Source of the DNA: Leifsonia sp. 466MF
Lineage (GTDB): Bacteria > Actinomycetota > Actinomycetes > Actinomycetales > Microbacteriaceae
Direction of reading: 5' to 3'
DNA length: 64,000 nucleotides
Assembly (NCBI RefSeq): GCF_900100265.1
Contig: NZ_LT629696.1
Coordinates: 2,232,001 to 2,296,000 of the forward strand
Part shown: positions 50,393-58,862 of the stretch, one piece after another
How the letters are laid out: every line of letters starts with the position of its first letter
Position numbering within the stretch: position 1 is the stretch's first letter
The notes under the pieces: model-generated
The model's input: the letters and a program-made list of their open reading frames with translations, nothing else
Database searches by the model: none
Told to the model about the DNA's origin: nothing
Made by a program: the position numbers and the translations under genes

Positions 50393-50427
50393 TTGTTAGT
50401 AAAGCTGACAATCAAAGTCGGCGCAAG
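50393..50427 (-). promoter_or_regulatory. Putative promoter/operator of the second ROK gene
   Basis: On the minus strand TTGCGC and TTTACT are spaced by 17 nt just before the ATG. The AT-rich TTTACTAAC block stands out against the high-GC background and resembles half-sites bound by XylR/ROK repressors. This is weak evidence. Confidence 0.35.
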
Positions 50428-50482
50428 AGTTTTCCGCGTTCGTCTTGTCGGATTCCGCACTTCGCACGGCGGCCGAGCATAC

Positions 50483-50516
50483 GAAACGGCCCGCGCGAGA
50501 ACGCGCGGGCCGTTTC
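50483..50516 (-). terminator. Terminator of the UPF0182 gene
   Basis: A perfect 15-bp stem (50483-50497 with 50502-50516) with loop AGAA lies 20 bp after the UPF0182 stop on the minus strand. Confidence 0.88.
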
Positions 50517-50535
50517 AGCCGATCGAGGCGGCGGA

Positions 50536-53472
50536 CTACTTGGCGGCGGGCTGCCCCTCCGCCGCGACGGCGTCGGAGATCGCCTGCTGCAGGCGCTTCT
50601 GAGCCTCGCCGTACGCGGTCCAGTCGCCGGACTTCAGAGCGGCCTGGCTGTCGCTGAGCGCCTGGTTGGCACGCTGCAGGGCCTCCTGGAGGGCCGTGTT
50701 GCCCGCGGCAGAGCCGCCGGTCCCTCCCCCGGTCTGCTCGCCGCCGCCGGTGCCGCCGCCGGTCTGACCGCCGGAGCCACCACCCTCGGTCGGCACGTTG
50801 TTGTCACCGGCGGACGCGCCCGAGTCGCCGCCGAACAGGGCATCGAGCGCCTGGTCGAGAGTGTCCTCGAACTCGATCTTGTCGCCGAAGGCCACCAGCA
50901 CCTTCTGCAGCAGCGGGTAGCTCGTCTCACCCGAGGAGCGGACGTAGACCGGCTGCACGTAGAGCAGACCACCGCCGACCGGCAGGGTCAGCAGGTTGCC
51001 GTTGATGACCTCCGATTTACCCTGTCGCAGCAGGTTCAGCTGCTGCGAGACGGTCGGATCGGAGTCGAACTGGTTCTGCATCTGGCCGGGACCGGGGATG
51101 GTGTCGCTCGAGGGCAGTTGCAGCAGCCTGAGCTTGCCGTAGCCGGACGCGACCTTGCCCTTGGTGTCGCCGGCATCCGCATCCACCGCCAGGTAGCCCT
51201 TCAACACCGACCGGCTCGACTCGCTCGTGCCCGCCGGGATGAAGGTCGAGTAGAGCGAGAACGCGGGAGCGTCCTGGCCCGGCATCTTCATCGTCAGATA
51301 GTACGGCGGCTGCAGGGCCGGGTTGCTCGACGGCGAGGTCGGGTCGTTCGGCGTGGTCCAGGCGTCCTCACGGGAGTAGAACGAGCCGGCGTCGTCGACG
51401 TGGTACTGGCCGAGCACCGCCCGCTGCACCTTGAACAGGTCGGACGGGTAGCGCACGTGGCTCATCAGCTGCGCGCTCATGTCGCTCACCGGCTTGACGG
51501 TGGCCGGGAAGACCTTCTCCCACGTCTTGAGCACCGGGTCGCTGGTGTCCCACGCGTACAGGGTCACCGAACCGTCGTACGCGTCGACGGTGGCCTTCAC
51601 CGAGTTGCGGATGTAGTTGATGTCGTCGAAGGCGTAGGCGGGCTTCGGTGTGTCCTTGTCTGCCGTCGCATCGCTCAAGCTGCCGACGTGCGAGTACGGG
51701 AACTGGTCGCTCGTCGTGTAGCCGTCGATGATCCACTTGACGCGCCCGTCCACGACCGCCGGGTACGCCTGCGAGTCGACGGTGAGGTAGGGCGCGACCT
51801 TCTGCACGCGCTTGATCGGGTCGCGGTCGTAGAGGATCTGCGAGTTGCTGTTGACCGCGTCCGAGAGGACGATCTGCTCGTCCTGGAACTTCAGCGCGTA
51901 GACCAGTCGCTTGAAGATGTTGTCGAGCTTCGGGCCGCCGTTCCCGTCGAACGTCGTGTACGTCTGCTGCGCGCCGTCCGAGCCGCCCGGGTAGTCGAGC
52001 TCGACCTGCTTGGAGCCCTTGGGGGCGCCGACGATCGAGTACGTCGGCGACTGCTCGCCGAAGTAGATGCGCGGCTGGTACGTGCCGAGCGTCCCGGTGG
52101 TGGGGATGCCCGACTCCATGAAGACCGGCTGGCCGTCGGGAGAGCGCTGGTTGCCGTAGGCGGCGACCAGACCGTAGCCGTGTGTGTAGACGACGGTGTC
52201 GTTGAACCAGTTGCGGGTGCCGCCGAGGCCGGACTGCTGCAGCTCGCGGACGGCGACCACCGCATCCTGCTGCGTGCCGTTGACCTCGTAGCGGTCGACG
52301 TTCAGCTTCTCGGGGAACGCGTAGTACTGCCGGAACTGCTGCAGCTGGCGGAACGACGGGCTGACGACGGCGGGGTCGAGGATGCGGATCTGCGCGGTCG
52401 TCTGCGCGTCCTGCCGCAGGGCGCCCTGCTCGGCCGTCGTCTTCGCGTTGTACGGGATCGTCTCGATGTCGCTGAGCCCATACGCCTCGCGGGTGTAGTC
52501 GATCCCCTTCTGCACGTAGGGCGACTCCAGCGTCTTCTGGCTCGGGTCGACCTGGAACCGCTGGACGACCCACGGCACGATCGCGCCGACCACCAGTGCG
52601 GCGACGATGAGCAGCGCCGTGCCGACCATCGGGAAGCGCCAGCGGCCGATGAAGGCCGTCAGCACGAACAGGATGGCGACGAACACCGCGGCGCCCGCCA
52701 GGATCGCGCGGCCCGGGATGGTCGCGTTGACGTCCGTGTAGGCGGCGCCGTTGATCATGTCGTTGACGTTGGAGTCGGTGACCGTGGCGTAGCGGTCGAG
52801 CCAGATGCTGATGCCCTGGAGGAGGAGGTACAGCGCGGCGATCACGGAGATCTGGACGCGCGCTGCGCGCGAGATGCGCACCTCGCGACCGCTGACCCGG
52901 ATGGAGCCGTACAGGTAGGTGGTGGCGAGCGTCGCGAGCAGCGAGATGAGCACGACCGCCGACGCGAACCCGACCGCGCTGCGGTAGAACGGCAGCGCGA
53001 AGAGGTAGAAGCCGATGTCGAGGTGGAAGAGCGGGTCCGTCTTGCCATAGGCGGTGCCGTTCAGCCACAGCGCCGCGGTCTGCCAGCGGCTCGCGGTGGA
53101 GACACCGGCGAAGATGCCGAAGACGATCGGGATGCCGTACATCGCGAGGCGCCGCAGCGGCTCGATGACCTGCTGGTAGCGGTCGAGCTGCGAGTTCAGC
53201 TTGGCGTAGACCGGGCGCAGCCGGTACGCCAGCTGGATGGACAGCCAGAGCGGCAACGCCATCCCGAAGAAGCCGATGAAGAACATGGCGATGCCTGCGA
53301 ACCACTGCGTGGTGAGCACCTGGAGGTAGCCGAGCTGGTCGTACCAGAGGATGTCGGCGTACAGCCCTGCGAAGACGAAGAACAGGATGACCACCGCGAC
53401 GATCACCCCGAGAGTGATCCAGATGGCCGCGCGCCGGCGGCCTGCGGGTCGAGCTGCTGCTGTTGAACTCAC
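50536..53472 (-). CDS. UPF0182 family large membrane protein
   Basis: 978 residues from GTG. Seven helices lie in the first 310 residues (for example IWITLGVIVAVVILFFVFAGL at the start). A large extracytoplasmic part of about 550 residues follows, containing YTREAYGL, EQIVLSDAVNSNSQILYDRD and TPNDPTSPSSNPALQPPYYL. A Gly/Gln linker and a C-terminal helical segment (ALQEALQRANQALSDSQAAL) complete it. UPF0182 proteins are conserved in actinobacteria and cyanobacteria; no enzymatic role is established. The mycobacterial counterpart (Rv3193c) has the same neighbours. It is followed by its own terminator. Confidence 0.93.
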   Translation of the reverse strand: MSSTAAARPAGRRRAAIWITLGVIVAVVILFFVFAGLYADILWYDQLGYLQVLTTQWFAGIAMFFIGFFGMALPLWLSIQLAYRLRPVYAKLNSQLDRYQQVIEPLRRLAMYGIPIVFGIFAGVSTASRWQTAALWLNGTAYGKTDPLFHLDIGFYLFALPFYRSAVGFASAVVLISLLATLATTYLYGSIRVSGREVRISRAARVQISVIAALYLLLQGISIWLDRYATVTDSNVNDMINGAAYTDVNATIPGRAILAGAAVFVAILFVLTAFIGRWRFPMVGTALLIVAALVVGAIVPWVVQRFQVDPSQKTLESPYVQKGIDYTREAYGLSDIETIPYNAKTTAEQGALRQDAQTTAQIRILDPAVVSPSFRQLQQFRQYYAFPEKLNVDRYEVNGTQQDAVVAVRELQQSGLGGTRNWFNDTVVYTHGYGLVAAYGNQRSPDGQPVFMESGIPTTGTLGTYQPRIYFGEQSPTYSIVGAPKGSKQVELDYPGGSDGAQQTYTTFDGNGGPKLDNIFKRLVYALKFQDEQIVLSDAVNSNSQILYDRDPIKRVQKVAPYLTVDSQAYPAVVDGRVKWIIDGYTTSDQFPYSHVGSLSDATADKDTPKPAYAFDDINYIRNSVKATVDAYDGSVTLYAWDTSDPVLKTWEKVFPATVKPVSDMSAQLMSHVRYPSDLFKVQRAVLGQYHVDDAGSFYSREDAWTTPNDPTSPSSNPALQPPYYLTMKMPGQDAPAFSLYSTFIPAGTSESSRSVLKGYLAVDADAGDTKGKVASGYGKLRLLQLPSSDTIPGPGQMQNQFDSDPTVSQQLNLLRQGKSEVINGNLLTLPVGGGLLYVQPVYVRSSGETSYPLLQKVLVAFGDKIEFEDTLDQALDALFGGDSGASAGDNNVPTEGGGSGGQTGGGTGGGEQTGGGTGGSAAGNTALQEALQRANQALSDSQAALKSGDWTAYGEAQKRLQQAISDAVAAEGQPAAK

Positions 53473-53558
53473 GTATGGCCTTCTTGGTCTCGCGTGGCGG
53501 GGATGTGAACCATCCTAGGCAAGGGACGCTTGGAGAACGCTGCTACGCGACCGTGCGC

Positions 53559-54698
53559 TCACCGGGCGGGGCAGGTGGCGAGGCCGGAGGTGCTCGATCC
53601 GTCCTCCACCGCCTTCAGGACTTTGAGGGAGTCGTCCAGCGTCTTCACGGCGAACACCCGGAGACCGGCGGGGATGTGGCCGGTCACCTCGTCGCAGTTC
53701 GAGGCGGGCGCGAGGAAGTAGTCGGCCTTGCCGTCGTCGCGCGCCGCGTACATCTTCTGCCGGATGCCGCCGATCGGGCCGATCTGCCCCGTGTTGTCGA
53801 TCGTGCCCGTCCCGGCGATGCGCTTGCCGCCGTTCAGGGATCCGGGCGTCAGCTTGTCGATGATCCCGAGCGCGAACATCTGGCCCGCGCTCGGGCCGCC
53901 CACGTCGTTGAGCTGGATCTTCACGTCGAAGGGGAAGGTGTAATCCATCCCGGCGCCGATGCCGAGCACGACCTGCCCGTGCGACTCGGTCGGGGTGATC
54001 GAGACGGTCGTCGGCGCGCCGTCGCGCACGATCCCGAGCTCGGCCGCCTTGCCGGTGCCGTTCTCCTTCACCGCGCTCCGGAGCTCGTCGACACTCGCGA
54101 TCTTGGTGCCGTTGACGGAAGTGATCTCGTCGCCCACCTTCAGCACATCGGCGGCCGGCGTGCCCTTGATCAGCTGCTTGACGGCCACGTTCTCGGGGAA
54201 GGTGTAGCCGAGCTCGTTGAGGGCGGCGGCGATCGCATCCTGCTGGGAGTCGACCATCAGGGCGGCGTTCTCGGCGTTCGACTGCTCGGTGGTGGTGCCG
54301 GGCGGGAACACCGACTCGAGCGGCAGGACCGCCTTGCTCGGCTGGAACCACGCGCCCGCGATCTCCATCCACGACGGGCGCTGCTCCGGATTGCCCACCA
54401 CCGAGACGGTGAGCAGGTCGAGCGACCCGGACGTCGGATAGGTCTTCTGGCCGGAGATGCTGATGAGCTCCTTGGCGTCCCCGCCCTCCGTCGCGCCGAC
54501 CTGCTGGTCGGTGCCGAGGGTGTTGTAGACGGGCCCAGGCTGCTCGATCACGAACGGAGCGGGGACCAGCGCGAGCACCAGGCCGAGGACGACGGCGAGG
54601 CCGATGGCGACCCATCCGATGATCACGCGCCGCGGCGGCGCGATGCGCGTGCGCTCCTGGGTGCGCAGCGTCGGGTCCTCGTCGCCGAACAGCGTCAC
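53559..54698 (-). CDS. PDZ-domain Lon-like (S16) membrane protease, YlbL/Rv3194c type
   Basis: 379 residues. One N-terminal helix (about 25-46) anchors it outside the cell. A PDZ domain spans about 165-240 (LIKGTPAADVLKVGDEITSVNG). A Lon-type S16 protease domain follows with nucleophile Ser270 (NDVGGPSAGQM) and general-base Lys315 (GGIRQKMYAA), a Ser-Lys dyad. There is no AAA ATPase, as in other secreted Lon-like proteases. The substrate is unknown. It is upstream of UPF0182 and divergent from the zincin gene, an order shared with mycobacteria. Confidence 0.92.
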   Translation of the reverse strand: MTLFGDEDPTLRTQERTRIAPPRRVIIGWVAIGLAVVLGLVLALVPAPFVIEQPGPVYNTLGTDQQVGATEGGDAKELISISGQKTYPTSGSLDLLTVSVVGNPEQRPSWMEIAGAWFQPSKAVLPLESVFPPGTTTEQSNAENAALMVDSQQDAIAAALNELGYTFPENVAVKQLIKGTPAADVLKVGDEITSVNGTKIASVDELRSAVKENGTGKAAELGIVRDGAPTTVSITPTESHGQVVLGIGAGMDYTFPFDVKIQLNDVGGPSAGQMFALGIIDKLTPGSLNGGKRIAGTGTIDNTGQIGPIGGIRQKMYAARDDGKADYFLAPASNCDEVTGHIPAGLRVFAVKTLDDSLKVLKAVEDGSSTSGLATCPAR

Positions 54699-54874
54699 GG
54701 GGGCGTCCTCTCGTCAGGGTCGTGTTCGCCACAGGCGCACGGTCCGGAAGCGAGCATAGGGCAATTCCCACCCGGCATCCCGGCGCCAGCGGCTAGCGTA
54801 GATGACAAGCCTGAAGCCGAGCCCGACGGCTGCTCACCGGACGGCCGGCTCACTTCGAGGAGTAGGGAACGACG

Positions 54875-56224
54875 ATGGCCGACGACCAGAACGAGGAGCG
54901 GGACGACGACGAGTTCCGCGACATGCTGAACCAGTTCCTGTCGGGGAACGGCGCATCGATCGACCCGAGCCGCCTCGCCGGCGCCGCGGGCCTCCCCAAC
55001 GATCCCGCCAGCATCCAGGCGTTGCTCGGACAGCTCCAGAACGCGCTGATGAACCCGGGCGGCGGCATCAACTGGGACATCGCCGAGCAGCAGGCGCGCC
55101 AGCTGGCCGCCGACGGCGCCCATGCGGTCACGCCGGCCGAGCGCGCCTCGCTCGACCAGGCCTTCCACGTCGCCGCACTCTGGCTCGACCAGGCGACCGG
55201 CGTCGCGGGACTCAGCGCCGCGCCCGAGCTGATCGGCCGTGCCGAGTGGGCCCGGCAGACGATGCCGCTGTGGACGCAGCTGGCCGAGCCGGTTGCGCTC
55301 AGCATCTCCGACGCGCTCACCCGCGTCCTCGCCGAGCAGGCTCCGGAGGAGATGCAGGCCATGCTGCAGAACGCCGGCCAGGTCATGCGCTCCATCGGCG
55401 GGGCCCTGTTCGCGATGCAACTCGGCCAGGTCGTCGGGCAGCTCTCCAAGGAGGTCGTCTCCGGTGGCGACATCGGCATCCCGCTGCTGCCGGACGGCAC
55501 CGCGGCGCTGCTCCCGCAGAACATCGCGGAGTTCGGCGACGGTCTCGACATCCCCGACGACCAGATCCAGCTGTACCTCGCGGTGCGCGAGCTCGCACAC
55601 GCGCGCCTGTTCCGCCACGCCAAGTGGCTGCGCCTCCAGCTGATCACGCAGATCACGGCCTTCGCCAAGGGCATCACCATCGACACCGATGCCCTGGAGT
55701 CGCTGGCCGAGAACTTCGACCCGTCCAACCCCGATGAGCTGCGCGAGGCGATGGTGAGCGGCCGGCTGATCCCGCCGCGCACCGAGGAGCAGCAGGAGGC
55801 GCTCGCGCGTCTCGAGACCGTCCTCGCGCTGGTCGAGGGGTGGGTGGACGTGGTGACTGCCAACGCCACCCGCCTGCTCCCCCGGGCCGACGCGATCGCC
55901 GAGACGGTGCGGCGCCGGCGTGCATCGGGCGGTCCGGCGGAGTCCGCGTTCGCGACCCTCGTCGGGCTCGAGCTGCGACCTCGCCGGTTGCGCGACGCCG
56001 CCGCGATGTGGCAGGCCGTGACGGAAGCGGTGGGCATGGATGCGCGCGACGACCTGTGGTCGCACCCGGACCTGCTGCCGCAGTCGTCCGACCTCGACGA
56101 CCCGTCGGCGCTGGTCGCACGCCTCACCGCCACCGCGACCGGTCAGGAGCCCGAGCAGGATGCGCTCGACCAGGCCATCGAGGACCTCCTGCGCGACGAC
56201 CGGGACCGGCCGACCGAAGCCTGA
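54875..56224 (+). CDS. Zinc-dependent metalloprotease family protein (zincin_2)
   Basis: 449 residues from ATG preceded by GAGGAG. The conserved segment YLAVRELAHARLFRHAKWL (about residue 235-253) is the degenerate HExxH-like core (RE-AH-RLF) of the zincin_2 family, also annotated as a coenzyme F420 biosynthesis-associated protein. A Gly-rich N-terminus, VSGGDIGIPLLP and a long helical C-terminus follow. Whether it is an active protease is not established because the canonical HExxH is altered. Its mycobacterial counterpart is Rv3195. TAGCGT near 54794 may be its -10. Confidence 0.85.
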   Translation: MADDQNEERDDDEFRDMLNQFLSGNGASIDPSRLAGAAGLPNDPASIQALLGQLQNALMNPGGGINWDIAEQQARQLAADGAHAVTPAERASLDQAFHVAALWLDQATGVAGLSAAPELIGRAEWARQTMPLWTQLAEPVALSISDALTRVLAEQAPEEMQAMLQNAGQVMRSIGGALFAMQLGQVVGQLSKEVVSGGDIGIPLLPDGTAALLPQNIAEFGDGLDIPDDQIQLYLAVRELAHARLFRHAKWLRLQLITQITAFAKGITIDTDALESLAENFDPSNPDELREAMVSGRLIPPRTEEQQEALARLETVLALVEGWVDVVTANATRLLPRADAIAETVRRRRASGGPAESAFATLVGLELRPRRLRDAAAMWQAVTEAVGMDARDDLWSHPDLLPQSSDLDDPSALVARLTATATGQEPEQDALDQAIEDLLRDDRDRPTEA

Positions 56225-56245
56225 CCTGTGGATGACCGGGGTGCG

Positions 56246-56275
56246 CGGTCAGCGGCTGTGGACAACCGCTGACCG
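56246..56275. terminator. 10-bp hairpin with a DnaA-box-like loop between the zincin and ThiF-like genes
   Basis: CGGTCAGCGG (56246-56255) pairs perfectly with 56266-56275 around a 10-nt loop. The loop contains TGTGGACAA (56257-56265), the reverse complement of the actinobacterial DnaA box TTGTCCACA. A near match, TGTGGATGA, lies at 56227-56235. It may simply be a terminator for the upstream gene; no T-tract follows. Confidence 0.5.
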
Positions 56276-56302
56276 GGCCCCGGCGTCCGGCAGGATGCGG
56301 GG

Positions 56303-57154
56303 ATGGCCCTCGCACTCGACCCCCGCATCCAACGCGTCTGGCGCACTCCGGACTGCCTGCAGTTCGGTGTGGAGCAGCCGGTGCTCGTGCTCGACGGCGT
56401 CAGTGCGGCCGACGAGCGGATGCTCGCGGCGCTCGCCTGCGGCGTGACCCGCGAGGGATTGCAGCTGCTCGCGGAGAGGGCCGGCGCGCCGCCGGGTGCG
56501 GCCACGGCGCTGCTGAAGCGCGTCGCGCCCGTGTTGACGCGCGATGACAGCTCAGAGAACCGGGACGAGCGACCGCCCGGCCGGCCGCCGCTCGTCGTGC
56601 TCGACGCAGCGGGACCGACGGCGTCGCACCTCGCCCGGATGCTGACCGACGCGGGCGCGGAGGTGCGCGGCGGACTCGCGTGGGACGACCCGGCGCTCGA
56701 TCGGGCGGAAGCCGCGGTCCTGGTCGGCTCGTACGCGATCCAGCCGCAGCGTTCCGCCCGCTGGCTGCGGCGCGACATCCCTCACCTTGCGGTCGTATTC
56801 GGGGATGCCGGGGTCACGGTCGGGCCGTGGGTGCGACCCGGAACGGCGCCCTGCCTCCGGTGCGTCGACCTTCACCGCACGACCGCCGACCCGGCGTGGC
56901 CGGTGATGGCCACCCAGCTGCACACGCTGCCGCCACCGGGTGAGGACGCGATCACGTCCGCCATTGTCGCCGCCCGCGCCGCCGCGCTGGCGCTGGCGGG
57001 CATCGCCGCTGCCCGCGGACGGCCGGCAGCGCCGCCACCGGTCGGGGCGAGCTGGCGGCTGCTCCGGCATCGCGCGGACTGGGGCGGCGCCGACTGGGTC
57101 AGCCTCGCGTGGGAGCCGCACCCGGAGTGCGGGTGCCTCGGCCTTCCGCCGTGA
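56303..57154 (+). CDS. ThiF/TOMM cyclodehydratase-like protein (Rv3196-type)
   Basis: 283 residues. The N-terminal 85 residues resemble the peptide-binding winged-helix domain of TOMM cyclodehydratase partner proteins. A Rossmann-like middle follows (PLVVLDAAGPTASHLARML) with no full ATP-binding GxGxxG motif. The C-terminal part has GPWVRPGTAPCLRCVDLHR and ECGCLG near the end, giving two Cys pairs suited to a structural zinc site as in ThiF/cyclodehydratase proteins. No YcaO gene or precursor peptide is visible nearby. It is conserved in this position in mycobacteria. The 3' end overlaps uvrD2 by 56 bp. Confidence 0.7.
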   Translation: MALALDPRIQRVWRTPDCLQFGVEQPVLVLDGVSAADERMLAALACGVTREGLQLLAERAGAPPGAATALLKRVAPVLTRDDSSENRDERPPGRPPLVVLDAAGPTASHLARMLTDAGAEVRGGLAWDDPALDRAEAAVLVGSYAIQPQRSARWLRRDIPHLAVVFGDAGVTVGPWVRPGTAPCLRCVDLHRTTADPAWPVMATQLHTLPPPGEDAITSAIVAARAAALALAGIAAARGRPAAPPPVGASWRLLRHRADWGGADWVSLAWEPHPECGCLGLPP

Positions 57155-58862
57155 CCGTCGGCCGCAGCTCCGCCAGGAAGCGGGACGGCTGCCGCAGCTG
57201 CGGCCTGCCGGGCTGGTTTCCGCGCGCCGCCCAGCTGAGGTGGAGGCTGCGACGCGCTCGCGTGATGCCGACGTACAGCAGGCGGCGCTCTTCGTCGATC
57301 TGCTCGAAGGTGCTCGCATAGCTGATCGGGACGAGGCCCTCGCTGAGGCCGATCAGGTAGACCGAGGGCCATTCCAGTCCCTTGGCCGCGTGGAGGGTCG
57401 CGAGGGTCACGGCCGACATCGTCGGCTCGTGCTGACCGGCCTGCCGGGCGAGCAGTTCGTCGGTGAAGCCGCGGAGCGTCTGGCCGGGCGGCTGCTCGTC
57501 CACCAGGCCCATGATGGCGTTCAGCGACTCCCAGCGCTCGCGGACGGCGCCGCGGGCCTCGGGCGGCTGCACCGACCATCCCAGCGAGCGGAGCACGTCG
57601 CTGACCGACTTGAACAGCGGGTCCTCGGTGGCCGCGAGGCTGGCCGCCCGCAGCGACATGACGGCCTGGCGCACCTCCGGCAGGTCGAAGAAGCGCTTCG
57701 AACCGCGGATCTGGTAGCTGATCCCGAGGTCGCCGAGCGCCTGCTCGAGTGCCGCGGCCTGGACGTTGACGCGGTACAGCACCGCGATGTGCTCCGGCCG
57801 TGCCCCCGCGGCCAGCTCGGCGGCGATGCGTCCGGCGACGGCGCGGGCCTCGGCCCGATCGTCCTCGAAGGTGGAGGGCTCGGTGACGGGGTCACCGTGC
57901 GGTGTCCCGCCGGCGATCTCGGCCGGGCGCAGGGTCAGCGCGCCGGACCTCCCGCGCATCAGACGGTTCGCGGTGTCGATCACGGCCGGCGTCGAGCGGT
58001 AGTTCTGCTCCAGTCGCACCACGGTCGCGCCGGGATGCTCGTGCTCGAACCCGAGCAGGTACTCGCTGCGGGCTCCGGCGAAGGAGTAGATCGTCTGGCT
58101 GGCGTCGCCGACGACGCACAGGTCGCGGCGGGTGCCCAGCCACAGGCTGAGCAGCTGGTGCTGGAGCGGCGAGACGTCCTGGTACTCGTCCACGACGAAG
58201 AAGCGGTACTGCTCGCGCACCTGCAGGGCGACCGACGGCTCGGACTCGATCATCCCGGCGCAGGCGAGCAGCACATCCTCGAAGTCGATCTGCTTGCGTT
58301 CGTCCTTGAGGTCCTCGTACGACTGCAGCAGATCGGCGACCTGCGTCGCGGTCAGCGAGCCGGGGGTCGGCCGGTCGGCGGCCGTGTACTGCTCGATGCT
58401 CAGGCCAGAGACCTTGCGCCACTCGATCTCCGCGGCGACGTCGCGCAGGGTGGCCGTGTCCACTTTCACCTTGAGCCGCTCTGCGGCATGCCCCAGGATG
58501 CGGCCCTTGCCGTCGAGCACGGAGGGCAGCTGCCCGCCGACGACCTGCGGCCAGAAGTAGTTCAGCTGCGCGAGGGCGGCGGAGTGGAAGGTCCGCGCCG
58601 ACACTCCCCCGGCGCCGAGCTGGCGCAGGCGGCCGCGCAACTCGGCAGCGGCGCGCGCGGTGAACGTCAGCGCCATCACACGACCGGGCGCATAGGCGCC
58701 GGAGGCGACGCCGTACGCGATGCGGTGCGTGATCGCGCGCGTCTTGCCCGTGCCGGCACCGGCGAGGATGCACACCGGGCCGAACAGCGCCTCCGCCGCG
58801 ACCCGTTGCTGAGCATCCAGCCCGGCCAGCAGGGCGTCCGGGCCGGAGAGCGCGGTGCTCAC
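57099..58862 (-). CDS. uvrD2: ATP-dependent DNA helicase UvrD2-like (SF1A)
   Basis: 587 residues from the GTG that overlaps the nudC stop by 4 nt. Helicase motifs in order: Q motif GLDAQQRVAAEALF, Walker A LAGAGTGKTRAIT, Ia MALTFTARAAAELRGRL, II VVDEYQDVSPLQ, III VVGDASQTIYSF, IV RLEQNYRST, V LATLHAAKGLEWPSV and VI YVGITRARRSL. Mycobacterial UvrD2 (about 700 residues) continues into an HRDC domain with a tetracysteine module. Here the protein ends about 50 residues after motif VI, so that part is missing. It unwinds DNA 3' to 5'. Confidence 0.92.
   Translation of the reverse strand: MSTALSGPDALLAGLDAQQRVAAEALFGPVCILAGAGTGKTRAITHRIAYGVASGAYAPGRVMALTFTARAAAELRGRLRQLGAGGVSARTFHSAALAQLNYFWPQVVGGQLPSVLDGKGRILGHAAERLKVKVDTATLRDVAAEIEWRKVSGLSIEQYTAADRPTPGSLTATQVADLLQSYEDLKDERKQIDFEDVLLACAGMIESEPSVALQVREQYRFFVVDEYQDVSPLQHQLLSLWLGTRRDLCVVGDASQTIYSFAGARSEYLLGFEHEHPGATVVRLEQNYRSTPAVIDTANRLMRGRSGALTLRPAEIAGGTPHGDPVTEPSTFEDDRAEARAVAGRIAAELAAGARPEHIAVLYRVNVQAAALEQALGDLGISYQIRGSKRFFDLPEVRQAVMSLRAASLAATEDPLFKSVSDVLRSLGWSVQPPEARGAVRERWESLNAIMGLVDEQPPGQTLRGFTDELLARQAGQHEPTMSAVTLATLHAAKGLEWPSVYLIGLSEGLVPISYASTFEQIDEERRLLYVGITRARRSLHLSWAARGNQPGRPQLRQPSRFLAELRPTVTAEGRGTRTPGAAPTRG

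Noticed and set aside
49675..53466. A 1263-codon open frame on the plus strand opposite the UPF0182 gene
   Set aside because: It is a shadow of strong third-position GC bias. The product is Arg/Val/Asp-rich without any domain, while the minus-strand protein is clearly homologous to a known family.
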